From the NCBI GenBank assembly GCA_037783545.1, contig JBBELK010000937.1, positions 62,001 to 126,000 of the forward strand: a stretch of DNA of 64,000 nucleotides, read 5' to 3'. Under the pieces are notes generated by a model. That model worked only from the letters and a program-made list of their open reading frames with translations. It made no database searches and was not told where the DNA came from. This DNA is from Henricia sp. BOLD:AAB3569. Lineage: Eukaryota; Echinodermata; Asteroidea; Spinulosida; Echinasteridae. Below, one piece after another: positions 35,835 through 48,420 of the stretch (the stretch's first letter is position 1; every line of letters begins with the position of its first letter). The translations under genes and the position numbers were made by a program.

Positions 35835-37165
35835 TTATTTGGGACACACTTTGACCAAATTCCCGTCACAATCTGGGGTGAGTCAACGGCCGTCCAAAGG
35901 TACACCAGCGCAGCGCAGGGTGTCCCAACAGCCACGGTTAGGGGAGTAGCCACGTAGCCGAACTCCGTTTTCCCTACATCCTTAAATTTCTCGGCCATTT
36001 CCCAGCGAAAATCGGTCAATTTTGCAGTGACAAGTGCGGAATATATACAGTTTGAAGCATGCAAAATTTGAAGTTCGTTGGAAAATTCCTTGATTTCCAA
36101 ATTTGCCGGCATTTGGGACACACTTTTGCTAAATTCCCGTCACAATCTGGGGTGAGTCAACGGCCGTCCAAAGGTACACCAGCGCGGCGCAGGGTGTCCC
36201 AACAGCCACGGTTAGGGGAGTAGCCACGTAGCCGAGCTCCGTTTTCCCTACATCCTTAAATTTCTCTGCCATTTCCCAGCGAAAATCTGTCAATTTTGCA
36301 GGACAAGTGCGGAAAATATACAGTTTGGAGCATGCAAAATTTGAAGTTCGTTGAAAAACTCCTTGATTTCCCAATTTGCCGTCATTTGGGACACACTTTG
36401 ACCAAATTCCCGTCACAATCTGGGGTGAGTCAACGGCCGTCCAAAGGTACACCAGCGCAGCGCAGGGTGTCCCAACAGCCACGGTTAGGGGAGTAGCCAC
36501 GTAGCCGGGCTCCGTTTTTCCTACATCCTGAAATTTCTCGGCCATTTTCCAGCGAAAATCTGTCAATTTTGCAGGACAAGTGCGGAATATATACAGTTTG
36601 GAGCATGCAAAATTTGAACTTTGTTGGAAAATTCCTTGATTTCCAAATTTGCCGGCATTTGGGACACACTTTGACCAAATTCCCGTCACAATCTGGGGTG
36701 AGTCAACGGCCGTCCAAAGGTACACTAGCGCAGGGTGTCCCAACAGCCACGGTTAGGGGAGTGGCCACGTAGCCGAGCTCCGTTTTCCCTACATCCTTAA
36801 ATTTCTCGGCCATTTCCCAGCGAAAATCTGTCAATTTAGCAGGACAAGTGCGGAATATATACAGTTTGGAGCATGCAAAATTTGAAGTTCGTTGGAAAAT
36901 TCCTTGATTTCCAAATTTGCCGGCATTTGGGACACACTTTGACCAAATTCCCGTCACAATCTGGGGTGAGTCAACGGCCGTCCAAAGGTACACCAGCGCA
37001 GCGCAGGGTGTCCCAACAGCCACGGTTACGGGAGTAGCCACGTAGCCGAACTCCGTTTTCCCTACATCCTTAAATTTCTCGGCCATTTCCCAGCGAAAAT
37101 CTGTCAATTTTGCAGGACAAGTGCGGAATATATACAGTTTGGAGCATGCAAAATTTGAAATGATC
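35835..37165 (-). repeat. About five tandem ~275-bp leader monomers upstream of gag
   Basis: Each unit (minus strand) contains AATTTTGCATGCTCCAAAC, GGAAATGGCCGAGAAATTT, GTGGCCACTCCCCTAACCG and a GTGTGTCCCAAAT end. Units are highly similar with small indels. A single diverged unit precedes LINE ORF1 at 54190-54458. Units are partly open in frame, but no known protein is evident. Confidence 0.85.
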
Positions 37166-37194
37166 TCCGACGTTTGGCTGAACACACAATCCCA

Positions 37195-37480
37195 CCGCTG
37201 CCACCGTTTGTGGCGGGATCGGGTAGTAGTGGTTTTCTACTACTTGGTTCCTCGCCCCTACTGAGTTGGTCACAAGTGTAAGGTCTCAAAAACGAGCGTC
37301 TAGGGCCTCACTAAGCGCCAGTCCGTTTGGCCAGAAATATACCGCCGCATGTACTGTGTGGAGCCAAAAACGGAGCCTATCCACGGAGAAGGGGACCTCG
37401 TCTAACGGGTAAATAAGTGACTGGACCTTGTACTGACTTTATTTGATGACGAATGATTTATTGGCATCCTAAGAAACTTG
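37195..37480 (-). other. Probable LTR end and primer binding site of the gypsy element
   Basis: On the minus strand, CCCGATCCCGCCACA is followed within a few bases by TGGCAGCGGTGGGA. That resembles a tRNA primer-binding site (TGG start) just after an LTR ending in CA. The presumed LTR would extend to higher coordinates. No second LTR is present to confirm it. Confidence 0.35.
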
Positions 37481-38034
37481 CAGAGGTTTACTTCACTTCC
37501 AAATGCTCAATTCGTCGCAATTTTCCCATACTGACGAACAGGCACCTTTTTACAAATTAGCGCGAAACTTATACTCACTGACTACGGTATAGGCTAGGTA
37601 CGTGTGAAAAAGGGTACGTGTGAAAAAGGGTTGCACGCATGCACACGAAAGGGTAGTAATGCTCACACAGCCCATGCAGACGTACATACGTGAACATGTT
37701 TTGTTTTTGTACAGCGCTATACATGCCGTTCGTATTGAGTATCCGGAAGTGTGAGCACGCACGGAATGAAATACATTCACCGCTACGTGCTGGAAATTCC
37801 TATTGCGTCATCCGGAAGAATTTACACGCCGGTGGATCGAGCACGCGACACCGGCGCCTCAGGACACAACCGTTATATAGCGGGCGTCCTCCCTATGAGG
37901 CGTCGAGTCTGCCACGGGTCGCGTATTTTTTTTTTTTACACCGCAGCGATCAGGGGTACACCCCAATTTTTCAACCCGAATAGAGTCTAAGTTTCCAATG
38001 ACTGACACTTCTCAAGTGACAACCGAGAAATTTC

Positions 38035-38130
38035 GGAAAATCCCAAACATGACTGAGGTTCGAACTAGGGACCTTATGATTACAAGTCGAGCTCTCTTCT
38101 AACCAGACCACTAAGCTGAGTGGTTGCAAA
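38035..38130 (-). repeat. tRNA-derived SINE relic
   Basis: On the minus strand, TGGTCTGGTTAGAAGAG is A-box-like and GTTCGAACCTC is B-box-like, with CTTGTAA resembling a Thr anticodon loop. The stems are decayed. Confidence 0.45.
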
Positions 38131-38559
38131 CTGACCGCATTCAAAACCCTAAATTCCTTTAAAATAACTAACCCTGAACCCTAACCTTCTATATAGTCTC
38201 CTCTCAAGACGCTAAAAATGTACAAAACCCCTCATTTTCCCCTCGCAGTGGTGTACAAAAAATTACGCCCACGGGTCGCCTTCCTACGGGCGTCGCTTAC
38301 CCGTTAGCGCTACCACAGTTGTATCTCAGCTCCGTTCAGCTTGAAGTTTCGACTGCGGTTGCTCACTCGCGCGCTCGCAGCAGGATCACGCATGCGCTGC
38401 TCGCTAGCTACTTCGGAAGTGTGACGTCAAAAACTACGGTGTTTCTAAGTTACCATTAAAATTTATAAAACATAAGTCCTAATTTGTGTCCATGCTACAA
38501 TACTGATGTTAAACAATAGTGCAAAGTGCAAGGTGCAAAGTGCAAATAAAATAAAACTA

Positions 38560-41160
38560 GTGCTCAACTTTTCGGCCTAACTAGGCCTTCGTCAGGGTCT
38601 GGAATGCTTGAATGCAGGGAGTTCGAAGTTTATACCCAGAGCTGCGCGAACGCTCCCAGCTTGAAGATGACGCGTTGCTCCAACTCGGCGCGTTGTTTGG
38701 TGGAAGTTGCCTTGGTGACAACGCACACCCGCATGTCGTCACAATGTGTAGATTAGTCGTGAAGTGGCGGGCAACCGGGGGCCAATTTCATAAAGCAATT
38801 AAGCCCAAAATAATTGCTTAATCAAAAATTGGTTAGCTTTATAAAAATGGGTTAATAATCACACTTTTACGTCAACTTGTGTTTTTAGCAAGAATAGCAG
38901 ATATTCTTGTGAAAAACACAAGTTGACTTGTAATTTCGACTATTGACTCATTTTTATAAAGCAAACAAATTTTTGATTAAGCAAATTTGTTTGCTTAATT
39001 GCTTTATGAAATTGGCCCCTGGTAGATTGCGTTTTACGCTTCGCAGGTGTTCGGCGAAGCGGTCACCAAGGCGACGCTGAGTCTCCCCGATGTAGTGTTG
39101 ACCACATCGGAGACAACTGATGCAATACACCAAGTTGGACGTGACGCAGCTGTATTCGCCGCGCGGGCATAAGTGGCCTCAGGGTCCTTCGATGCGATGT
39201 GGACTGTGTACAAATCGGCAGGTGTTACAACGGGGACGCCGACAAGGAAAAGTTCTGTTTTGCTGATTGTTCCCGTTTGTACTCGAGGGAAGTTTCGAGC
39301 GGACCAGCAAATCCCCAGTAGACTTATCACGTCGGAAAGCACTTGGATGGGTGTGGTGTCTGGCCCAAATATATATCTAGTAAGCGGGTCGTTTTGCAGA
39401 ATGTTGAGCTGCTTCTTGATTATTCCAGCGACACGCCGAGTGAATGGGTGGTAGGTTAAGACCAGTGGCAAGCGTTGACTTTGTTTTTTTCACCACTGGT
39501 GATCATCTCTGGATATCCACGGTCCCCAAAGAAAGATGTCATTTCAAAGGCGCGCTCGTTGAAGTCTTCCTCGTCGGAGCAAATCTGTCGCAGTCGGAGT
39601 AATTGCGATAAAGGGGGTTGATTTCTTGCAGACCATGGAGTGTGATGATCCGAACTGTAGGGAGCTATGGGAGTCTGTTTCCTTATATAGAAGACCGTAG
39701 ATGACATGCCAGTGCCAGAGATGGTGAGCTTGATGTCGAGGAAGTTGAGAGATCTCTGAGGTGAACTTTATAGCAGGGTGATAAGAGCTCACAAAGGTGA
39801 TGAAATTTTCCAATTCCTCCCTTGTAGAGCTGGAAACTCCGATCACATCATCTATGTACCGTTTGTACATGAGTGGGAATGTTCCGTTATAACTTCTTCG
39901 AATTCCTTCCTCGATGAAGCCAACGAACAGGCAAGCATAACTCGGACCCATGCGGGTGCTCAAAAAACTTGCCGTTGAACCCGAAGCTGTTAAGTTGAAG
40001 AACAAGTTCGGCGAGCCGTATCAGGGTGGTGGTAGATGGCGTGAGATCGGTCCTTAGATCCAAAAAATGTCTCAAAGCATGCAGTCCATCACTGTGGGGG
40101 ATTGACGTGTTAGGGACTTCACATCCATGCTGAACAAAAATTATTGGTTGTCTCCGTTGTCATCAGGGAAACGGAAATCCTTGAAGATGCGAAGCGCATC
40201 AGTAGTATCCTTGACGAACGACGGGAGTGTTTTGACGATTGGAGCAAAGATGGAATCTAAGTACCGAGAGATATGTTCAGTGGGGCAATTGCATGCTGAG
40301 ACAATCGGTCGGCCCGGATTGTTCTCCTTATGGATCTTAGGTAGAAGGTAGAACCGCGCTGGGCGAGGAGAAAGGACAACCAGGTTTTTTGCTGTTTTCG
40401 GAAGTTAACCTTGGCGGATAAGTTCTGAAATCGTGCGACTAATAACTTCTTGGTTCATAGCCGTTGGATCTTGGTTGACCTGCCTATACGATGAACGATC
40501 GGATAATTGCCTCTCTGCTTCCTGGATGTACAAGTCCCGGCGCCAAACAACCGTAGCACCTCCCTTGTCCGCTCGCTTAATAACGATGTTGCGGTTATTC
40601 CGAAGCGATTGGAGAGGTTGTTCTTCAGGTTGAAGGTTGGGTTTGTTAGGCCTTGTAAAGTCCAACTTGTCGATGGCAAAGGGGCAACTACCAATGACGT
40701 AATCAAGTGTACTATTGGCGCCAGAACTATAGGGCACCAGTTTTGCAAATGCATCAGCTTGCGTTTGTTGTTCCTCAAGCTCAGGTGTATCGTTATCTGG
40801 AGATGGCGAAGCACTGGGATCTTGGTTTGCAGAAGGCGTGTCAATATCACTGGACCCCTTATGGAAATATGCCTTGAGACGGAGTTTCCTGTAGAACTCC
40901 TCGGCGTCCTTTCTTATGGCAAATTCGTCAATGCGTGGGTTGACTGGCACAAAATTAAGCCCGCGCTGAAGGACCCGACGTTCATCCTCGGAAAGTGGAA
41001 GATCAGGCGGTATAACTACCAGGTTCTTGGCTTGACTCGCCTGATGAGGCGTAGTGCGAGTTGCGTTCTCAGGTTTATTATGCACCGTAAGGCTGGAAAG
41101 CTTTTTGCTCTTGTTTTGTTGAAGAGCATGGTGCAATTCTCCGTTCAGTCTGTGTAGAAC
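38560..41160 (-). pseudogene. Penelope-like element (RT + GIY-YIG), broken
   Basis: Read on the minus strand, 40405-41136 holds the N-terminal part and early RT motifs (IVIKRADKGGATVVW, RDLYIQEAERQL). 39544-40005 holds the palm (MGPSYACLFVGFIEEG and the catalytic YKRYIDDV). About 39020-39170 holds the GIY-YIG endonuclease (LVYCISCLRCGQHYIGET, LGDRFAEHLR). The C-terminal end of the endonuclease (PVARHF...) resumes at about 38770 after a MITE insertion. The 3' tail has CTGACGAAGGCC...CGAAAAGTTGAGC, typical of Penelope-like 3' ends. Several frameshifts and stops make it inactive. Confidence 0.85.
38778..39019. mobile_element. MITE family GGGGCCAATTTCATAAAGC, copy 2, inside the Penelope-like endonuclease
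   Basis: Same inverted ends as 32236-32550. On either side the Penelope GIY-YIG coding sequence continues, so the MITE inserted after the Penelope copy. Confidence 0.8.
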
Positions 41161-41920
41161 GCCTCGGATGTGATATATCGATTTACCGTTTTCGAGCGAT
41201 TACAGTTTTTGAATAAGTTGGCGTACCTGAGAGTCCATGTTTTGAATCCGTTGATTGACGGTTTGAAGAGTACAGCGCATAAGCCGACGCGATGCCGACT
41301 TGGCGATACGACCCGTTTTTAGAGAATACTCCGTGCAGCCAGGCTCCCAGGAATCAAATTCGAAGGGTGGAATTTCAGTCTAAAGCCTTTAGGTATGGCG
41401 CCTTTCCGTAGGCGCCTTTCCGTAGGTATGGCGCATTTCCGTAAATACTGATGTGCGTGTTGCTATACATAGCATAAATTTAATTTCTTCAATGGTTTTA
41501 AAGTAGTCAGATAAAAACTCTAAAAGTTTTAAATCTTTTATTTATTGTGTCCTTTTCTCAAATTGCATAAGAATTATGCTGATCATCATCAGAACTATCT
41601 AAACATGTAATTTTACCTGGGACTGCCTTTCATCAACTTTGTAATGCTTGCAAATTCCACGTTTCCCCCCAAAAGAAAACATGATGAGTAGTAAGAGATA
41701 CAAAGGTTATAGTTCAGAGCCAATTTTTAATATTGCTGCATAATCTGGTATTTTACATACACCATCATAACTGTATGCACACTGTCAATCATCCCCTGCC
41801 AAGCTTTGGAAGGTGTTTTTTTCCAAAATAATGTTTTTTGTCGGACTAAGCATTTAACCAAAAGTTACAAAGATACTTAGAGATATGGATACAAAAAAAA
41901 CATCCAAACTAATTAGACCA
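41160..41920. other. No gene seen
   Basis: The 5' remainder of the Penelope-like region is followed by a short repeat of GCGCCTTTCCGTAG (41398-41445) and then AT-rich sequence. I see no coding or structured feature. Confidence 0.5.
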
Positions 41921-42949
41921 CGGGGTTGGGCCGTTTAATGGCGAAAAAAGTGCACAGCTCTAATGTTTATTTTGTGTTGTAGTACACCTTGGGGCATAAG
42001 AAAAGGGTATTCTTAAGTCGCCCATGGGGGGCATTTGGCCAACAGGTCAAAACAATAGCTGTTTTAAGCAATTTTTACTAAAAATTAGTGGGTTTCGAGA
42101 TCAAGTTTCTCCAAGATGAGTTTGAAATGTTGTAACTTAGTCCGAATCCCAGACGCTTACAACTTCTGAAAACATATTGTTTTACCACTGACCTGTCTTG
42201 TATGGATATATAAATATGCCCAAGGCCATGAGCTTTGATTTGAGTGGTCACTGAGCTCAATAGTGCGAAAAATGTTGGTGCTACGTCCATTTAGGCTAAC
42301 CCTACCCCTAACGCCCCAAATGCCCAATATCTGGATATGCGTACAATAATTGAAGATAACTCGACAACCAGTTGTCGTAGACTCATAAACTTGAGATCTG
42401 TGCCTCATTGTTTGGTATAGGCTTTGCAATGGGCTACCAGGGGTCAATTTCGCCTGAAATCATCAGATTTATCTGATATTGCTTCGGAATCTTCAAGACA
42501 TATACGGGTCATTCCATGAGGTTGGGTATGTAAAAAAAAAAAAGCAGTGTCCATGTTGTGTTGGTACAGTAAGTTATTTTATTTAAAGACTGGAGAATTA
42601 TTTATTTGGTGAAATATAAAATTTGGCTAGGTGTCCCAATATAATCATGTTGTTTTCACTGACCAATCTCTCACAGATAATGAAAGATTTGTCTTACCTA
42701 CGCAACATGGACACCACATATGTTTAACACTACGAGTATTTGGAGGTCTGTAGTTTTGTTACAATGTGGTTTAAATATTTCTATTGTAGTGTAACATGTG
42801 TTTCTTTATTAAATGAATATAATTACTAGAGTAGCTGGGCTGGAATGTTACTCATATTTAAGAGCTTTGTATGTCACACTGTTTGTACCCAACCTCGTAG
42901 AATGACCAATACCTGTTGGCCTATGGTACAGAGAAATTAATGCACCCTG

Positions 42950-44420
42950 AATGGAGTGGACAATTTCTAATTATAATCGTGGTCAGTAGAGGCCCCAATT
43001 ATGTTTGTCAGATGCGGTGTGTGATGCGCCATGATCTCATTAAATACAAATCCTGCTGTGTACTAATTACCGAGTGTTGCAGCCATTTCAAGAATACCTT
43101 TCACTGATATGTATGCTAATGGAGAGCAGAACAGCAATGCACATACTTTTAGATGGTCTGTTTTAGTATAGTTCGATACGGTTGCGCAAGCTCAAGTCCT
43201 CATTTTCATCTGCCCTCCTCCCCGATCTCTTCCCCGTCATCTTTATCTCCGCTCGCCTCCTCTTGACTTCCATCTTGCTCGTCAACTACAGTGTCAGCTT
43301 CATCCTCACTCTCCTCCATGTCCTTTTCAGCCTCATATAGTACAGATTATCTGGTTCCTACCCCCCTTCAAACTACAGCGGGAGGTACTTTCCCTCAACC
43401 AGGATCCAGCCATGCGTACACGGGTCCCACTCCTTGATAGAGGCCAGGTTCGCGCTGGCATAGATGTGAGCGACCATGTTGGCTCGTTTGATATTTTGTG
43501 GGATCACTTTCTCGGAAGGGTGGCAGGGTCGAACCCTTCATCATATTCCAGTCTGCCCTCTTATTTTCTTTGGCATATTGGCCTTTATGGCGAGATAGCG
43601 GGTTTTGTCCTTTGTCAGGTTATATCCTCTTTGCGGCCGTAAATGTCACACGGTAACGACATGAGGATGTCCTTGATAGCTAGGCAGGGACTGTATCCCT
43701 CTTGCCACGCTCTCCAAATGCCTTAAGAACCTCCCTGTCTTTAAGCATCGCGTCAAAGGGACGAACCTACATTTCGTTGCGCGGTTGAAGGCTGCTGTAT
43801 ACGTGTAGTTTGAGCCAGCGAATGCATGGAACGCTGGTAGAGCTGCACACACATGTAAATTAATTGACCAACACCATCAAGCATGCTAAGGTCTGTAAAG
43901 TATAAAAACAACTCCAACAACCGATTCAATCGTCATGGACCCATTGTTTTTGCCACTGCGACCAAGATCAATGAGAATGTCTCCATTGATGCGACAAGCG
44001 TGCTTTGCAAGTGAGAAGATCACATCGGAGTCATCACAGCGGATGAGAATGGTGTTCCGCAAAGAGCTAGTGGACCATCATAGTGTCAGCTTCGAGGTGA
44101 CCTTTGCACATGGTACTCACCAATCTCGGCACGTGTCACCTCGGACTGCTCGGACTGGAAGGACAGCGCGCTCCACCATGGCTTCCATGCAACTTATGTG
44201 CACCAGACTGGCCTTGTAGGTGGAACAACATGCTGCCATTGAGGTGGCCCACCAGCGTGACAGCGGGAATGGTGTGAGGGGGGTACTTCAGGACCCCTTC
44301 AAGTGAAATATTTTGATCCTTGCCGAGGAGAAGAATCTCGCCGAAGAGATCTCTCGAGAAGGTCAGCTCGAGAATCTTGAACATTTGACCTTTGCTTTCA
44401 CAGCACGGGACCGCATCACC
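42950..44420 (-). pseudogene. Decayed uncharacterised gene, left palindrome arm copy
   Basis: This is the inverted counterpart of 44560-45960. Fragments in shifting frames include FHAFAGSNY, HGKRDTV-like and IKEW-like segments. Detailed evidence is given with the right copy. Frameshifts and stops are abundant. Confidence 0.5.
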
Positions 44421-44559
44421 TTCTTAAAGGAGTCACACCTCATTTTTGTTTTGCAAGGTCTCGTGGTCGGGACTGGGCATGGCCAGATTTCTCAGAGTAG
44501 GAGCCCCCTGTGACAGCACCCCGCTGCTCCTGCAATTGTCTTTGATTGATGCAGTCCCG

Positions 44560-45960
44560 TGCTGTGAGGCAAAGGTCAAAGGTTCAAGATTCTCGAGCTG
44601 ACTTTCTCGAGAGATCTCTTTGGAGAGATTCTTCTCCTCGGCCAGGGTCAGAATATTTCACTTGAAGAAGTCCTGAAGTACCCCCTCACACCATTCCCGT
44701 TGTCTCTGGGCCACCTCAATGGCAGCGTGTGCTCCGATCCAACAACAAGGCCATTCTGTTGCACAAGTTGCATGGAAGCCTTGGTTGAGCGCGCTGTCCT
44801 ACCTCCAGTCCGAGGTGACACGTGCCGAGATTGGCAAAGACCAGTGCTAAGGTCACCTCGAAGCTGACACTATGATGGTCCACTACGCAGTCTGTGCTGC
44901 CACTGCCAGCTCTTTGCGGAAAACTATTATCCTCCGCTGTGATAACTCCGATGTGATCTTCTCACTTGCATAGCACGCTTGTCGCATCAATGGAGACATT
45001 CTCATTGATCTTGGTCGCAGTGGCAAAAACAATCGTCGCTGCATCAACATGACCATTCTTGCCACGAAACGTTGGGTCCATGACGATTGAATCGGTTGTT
45101 GCAGTTGTTTTTATACTTTATAAACCTTAGCATGCTTGATGGTGTTGGTCAATTAATTTACATGTGTGTGCAGCTCTACCAGCGTTCCATGCATTCACTG
45201 GCTCAAACTATATGTATACAGCAGCCTTCAACCGCGCAACGGAATTTAGGTTTGTCCCTTTGACGCGATGCTCAAAGACAGGGAGGTTCTTAAGGCCTTT
45301 GGAGAGCATGGCAAGAGGGATACAGTCCATGCCTAGCTATCAAGGACATCCTCATGTCGTTCCCGTGTGACATGTACGGCCGCAAGGAGGATATATCCTG
45401 ACAAAGGACAAAACCCATAAAGGCCAAGATGCCAAAGAAAATAAGAGGGCAGACTGGAATATGATGAAGGGTTCGACCCTGCCACCCTTCCGAGAAAGTG
45501 ATCCCACAAAAGATCAAACGAACCAACACGGTCGCTCATATCTATGCCAGCGCGAACCTGGCCTCTATCAAGGAGTGGGACCCATGTACGCATGGCTGGA
45601 TCCTGGTTGAGGGAAAGTACCTCCCGCTGTGGTTTGAAGGGGGTAGGAACCAGATAATCTGTACTATATGAGGCTGAAAAGGACATGGAGGAGAGTGAGG
45701 ATGAAGCTGACACTGTAGTTGATGAGCAAGATGGAAGTCAAGAGGAGGCGAGCGGAGATAAAGATGACGGGGAAAGGTGAAAGGTATTCTCGAAATGGCT
45801 GCAAACTCGGTAATTACACAGCAGGATTTGTATTGAATGAGATCATGGCGCATCACACGCCGTATCTGACAAACATAATTGGGGCCCCTACTGACCACGA
45901 TTAGAATTAGAAGTTGTCCACTCCATTCAGGGTGCATTAATTTCTCTGTACCATGTACCA
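44560..45960 (+). pseudogene. Decayed uncharacterised gene, right palindrome arm copy
   Basis: In shifting + frames I read a SDVIFSLA...GDILIDLGRSGKNN segment, then ALPAFHAFTGSNY, then KDREVLKAFGEHGKRD, then IKRTNTVAHIYASANLASI, then HGWILVEGKYLPLWF. These pieces, in this order, resemble a protein family I recall from many invertebrate genomes (the 'FHAFTGCD' type), function unknown to me. An acceptor-like tgtgtgcag precedes ALPAFHAF, so the source gene may have been spliced. The copy is broken by frameshifts and stops. Confidence 0.5.
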
Positions 45961-46298
45961 TATGCTTGCCTACAGGTATTGGTCATTCTACGAGGTTGGG
46001 TACAAACAGTGTGACATACAAAGCTCTTAAATATGAGTAACATTCCAGCCAAGCTACTTTATTAAGTCATTTCATAAAGAAACACATGTTACACTACAAT
46101 ATACACCACATTGTAACAAAACTACAGACCTCCAAAATGTATACTCGTAGTGTTAAACATATGTGGTGTCCATGTTCCGTAGGTAAGACAAATCTTTCAT
46201 TATCTGTGAGAGATTGGTCAGTGAAAACTGACTATATGATTATATTGGGACACCTAGCCATATTTTATATTTCACCAGATAAAAAATTCTCCAATCTT

Positions 46299-47147
46299 TT
46301 AAACAGCTAGAATCCCCCCTTCCACATTTTTTTAGTTTTTCTGTTTATTATGGAGGTGTATGTGTCTACAACACCATCACAACTTGTTTTTCACAAACAA
46401 ATCGACAGACTTTTGCTTAAAACGTAAAGCAGTTCCGACCCTCTTCACCCAAATTCTGAAACGCTCGAGGTCACTCGGCTTGTTTATCAACAGGGTGTTG
46501 ACGTCATCCTGAGAAACATACAAAACGGTCTGTGCAGTATTGAATGGAAAATACACGAAGTGAATGTTTATCATGCCTATACTGCTGCATTGCGACTGGT
46601 GGTTTTGTCACGGAACGAATGGCATTCACAGCGGTCTGTGTACGGTCTGTGTACGGCGTAGTTTCCACGTGTTTGGACATCGGCCGTACAAGTTATAGAA
46701 TGAGCGACTCATTTTTCTCTCTCTCGGTAATAACAAAGAAAATCTTTCTGCTCTTTTTTTTTCATAGTGTCTGGTTAAACATGCAACCACGCAGCTACTG
46801 GGCATATCTCTGGCTTTTGGGAACAACAAAATTATTCAAAAAAGACCATCTAACAAAGACGGTTTTCCAAGTTTTTTGCGTGTAAACGTATGGAGCTAAC
46901 AATCGTGTTGACTTCTCTTTCTCAGGATTGCGTCACGGGGTCACGCGCATATCATGAATACCTAATGAGCGTTTCAGAAATCGCGAAAATCTCATTTTCG
47001 AAAAGCGCACTTTTGCTTGCAATTTACTCCACTTGAAACCGACAATTAAAAAAAACAAAATCCACGTCGGCAAGAGGGATGTTTGGACTAAAGAAAAAAA
47101 GCCTTAATCATGCTGGATTTTCGTCAAGGGGGATTCTTCCTCTTTAA
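46299..47147. mobile_element. MITE family P3, copy 1 (TTAA-flanked), only in right palindrome arm
   Basis: TTAA flanks both ends; inverted ends are ACAGCTAGAATCCCCC / AGAGGAAGAATCCCCC. The left palindrome arm has the empty site (TTTAAATAAAA). Confidence 0.78.
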
Positions 47148-47970
47148 TAAAAGAACTTACTGTACCAACACAACATGGACACTGCTGTTTTCTTTTACAT
47201 ACCCAACCTCATGGAATGACCCGTATATGTCTTGAAGATTCCGAAGCAATATCAGATAAATCTGATGATTTCAGGCGAAATTTACCCCTGGTAGCTAAAA
47301 TTGGAACCAAAACACACCATTTTCAGTCTCATTTTCAGTCTCATTTTTAGTCTCGAACAATGAGGCACAAATCTCAAGTTTAGGAGTCTACGGCAACTGG
47401 TTTTCGAGTTATCTTCAATTTTTGTACGCATATCCAGATATTGGGCATTTGGGGCGTTAGGGGTATAGGGTTAGCCTAAATCGACGTAGCACCCACATTG
47501 TTTGCACTATTGAGCTCAGTGACCACTCAAACCAAAGCTCATGGCCTTGGGCAGATTTCTATATCCATACAAGATAGATCAGTGGTAAAACAATATGTTT
47601 TCAGAAGTTGTAAGCGTCTGGGATTCGGACTAAGTTACAAAATTTCAAACTCGTCTTGGAGAAACTTGATCTCGAAACCCACTAATCCTTGAATTAAGGG
47701 TGGGGTTAAATTGATTTTTCTAATGTTTTGTAATCATATACTGATGATAAATGTGAAAGGACAATTTTTGAGGTCACATTGCCCCAGATACGTGATTTTA
47801 AGTAATTTTTAGTAAACATTTCTTAAAACAGCTATTATTTTGGCCTGTAGGCCAAATGCCCCCCATGGGCGACTTAAGAATACCTTTTTCATATGCCCCA
47901 AGGTGTACTACAACATAAAATAAACATTAGAGCTGTGCACTTTTTCGCCATTAAACGGCCCAACCCCGGG

Positions 47971-48420
47971 GACTAAATCCATACGTACATATTATAAGGC
48001 GTCGGTCTTTAGTTGCCTGGGTTCCTGTCGATTTAAGCACGGGGTCCCAGCTCTGGTTTTGTATCTAAGTTCCAAACCCTCTCTATAGCACTAGCTGTCT
48101 TGCATTGGTCAAACCCGGCGATGATTACTTTTATTGGCTGTGGATCTTTCGCACCGTTTAAGTACAAAACAGTTATGATCACTCAACCCCATACAAGTCA
48201 AGTGTAGCTTGGGCCCTTGTGAAGAATCCGATTACCTGCTTCAGTCCCTAGTACATTTATTAAAATCTCCAGCTATGAGAAATCCCACTACATCTGTAGC
48301 CTCAATAAGATGATCCACAAATAGATCTTGATGGAGTGAATCCGGAGGTATCCGCATATAGCCAGTGCAGAGATCCCACGTGGAAGGCGGTGAAGATGGG
48401 CCATAACCCACAAACATTTT
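47971..48420 (-). pseudogene. Possible LINE endonuclease relic
   Basis: On the minus strand a short stretch reads DLFVDHLIEATDVV...IAGDFNKC and later LSDHNCFV, in the order of the GDFN and SDH motifs of AP-type LINE endonucleases. It is interrupted by stops and covers only about 80 codons. Confidence 0.35.

Larger units (their letters stand above)
41921..47970. repeat. ~6-kb imperfect palindrome (inverted duplication)
   Basis: The left arm is about 41921-44416 and the right arm about 44551-47970, with a ~134-bp spacer. Outer ends share GGGTTGGGCCGTTTAATGGCG and its inverse. Inner ends share GTCCCGTGCTGTGA and its inverse. Arms differ by scattered substitutions and small indels. The right arm also holds an 849-bp TTAA-flanked insertion. 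Confidence 0.88.

Noticed and set aside
36129..36743. 204-codon minus-strand open frame with repeated peptide
   Set aside because: It is the translation of tandem leader monomers; units end in unrelated frames elsewhere and no homologous protein is known to me.
40507..41157. 216-codon plus-strand open frame
   Set aside because: Opposite strand of the Penelope-like reverse transcriptase coding region.
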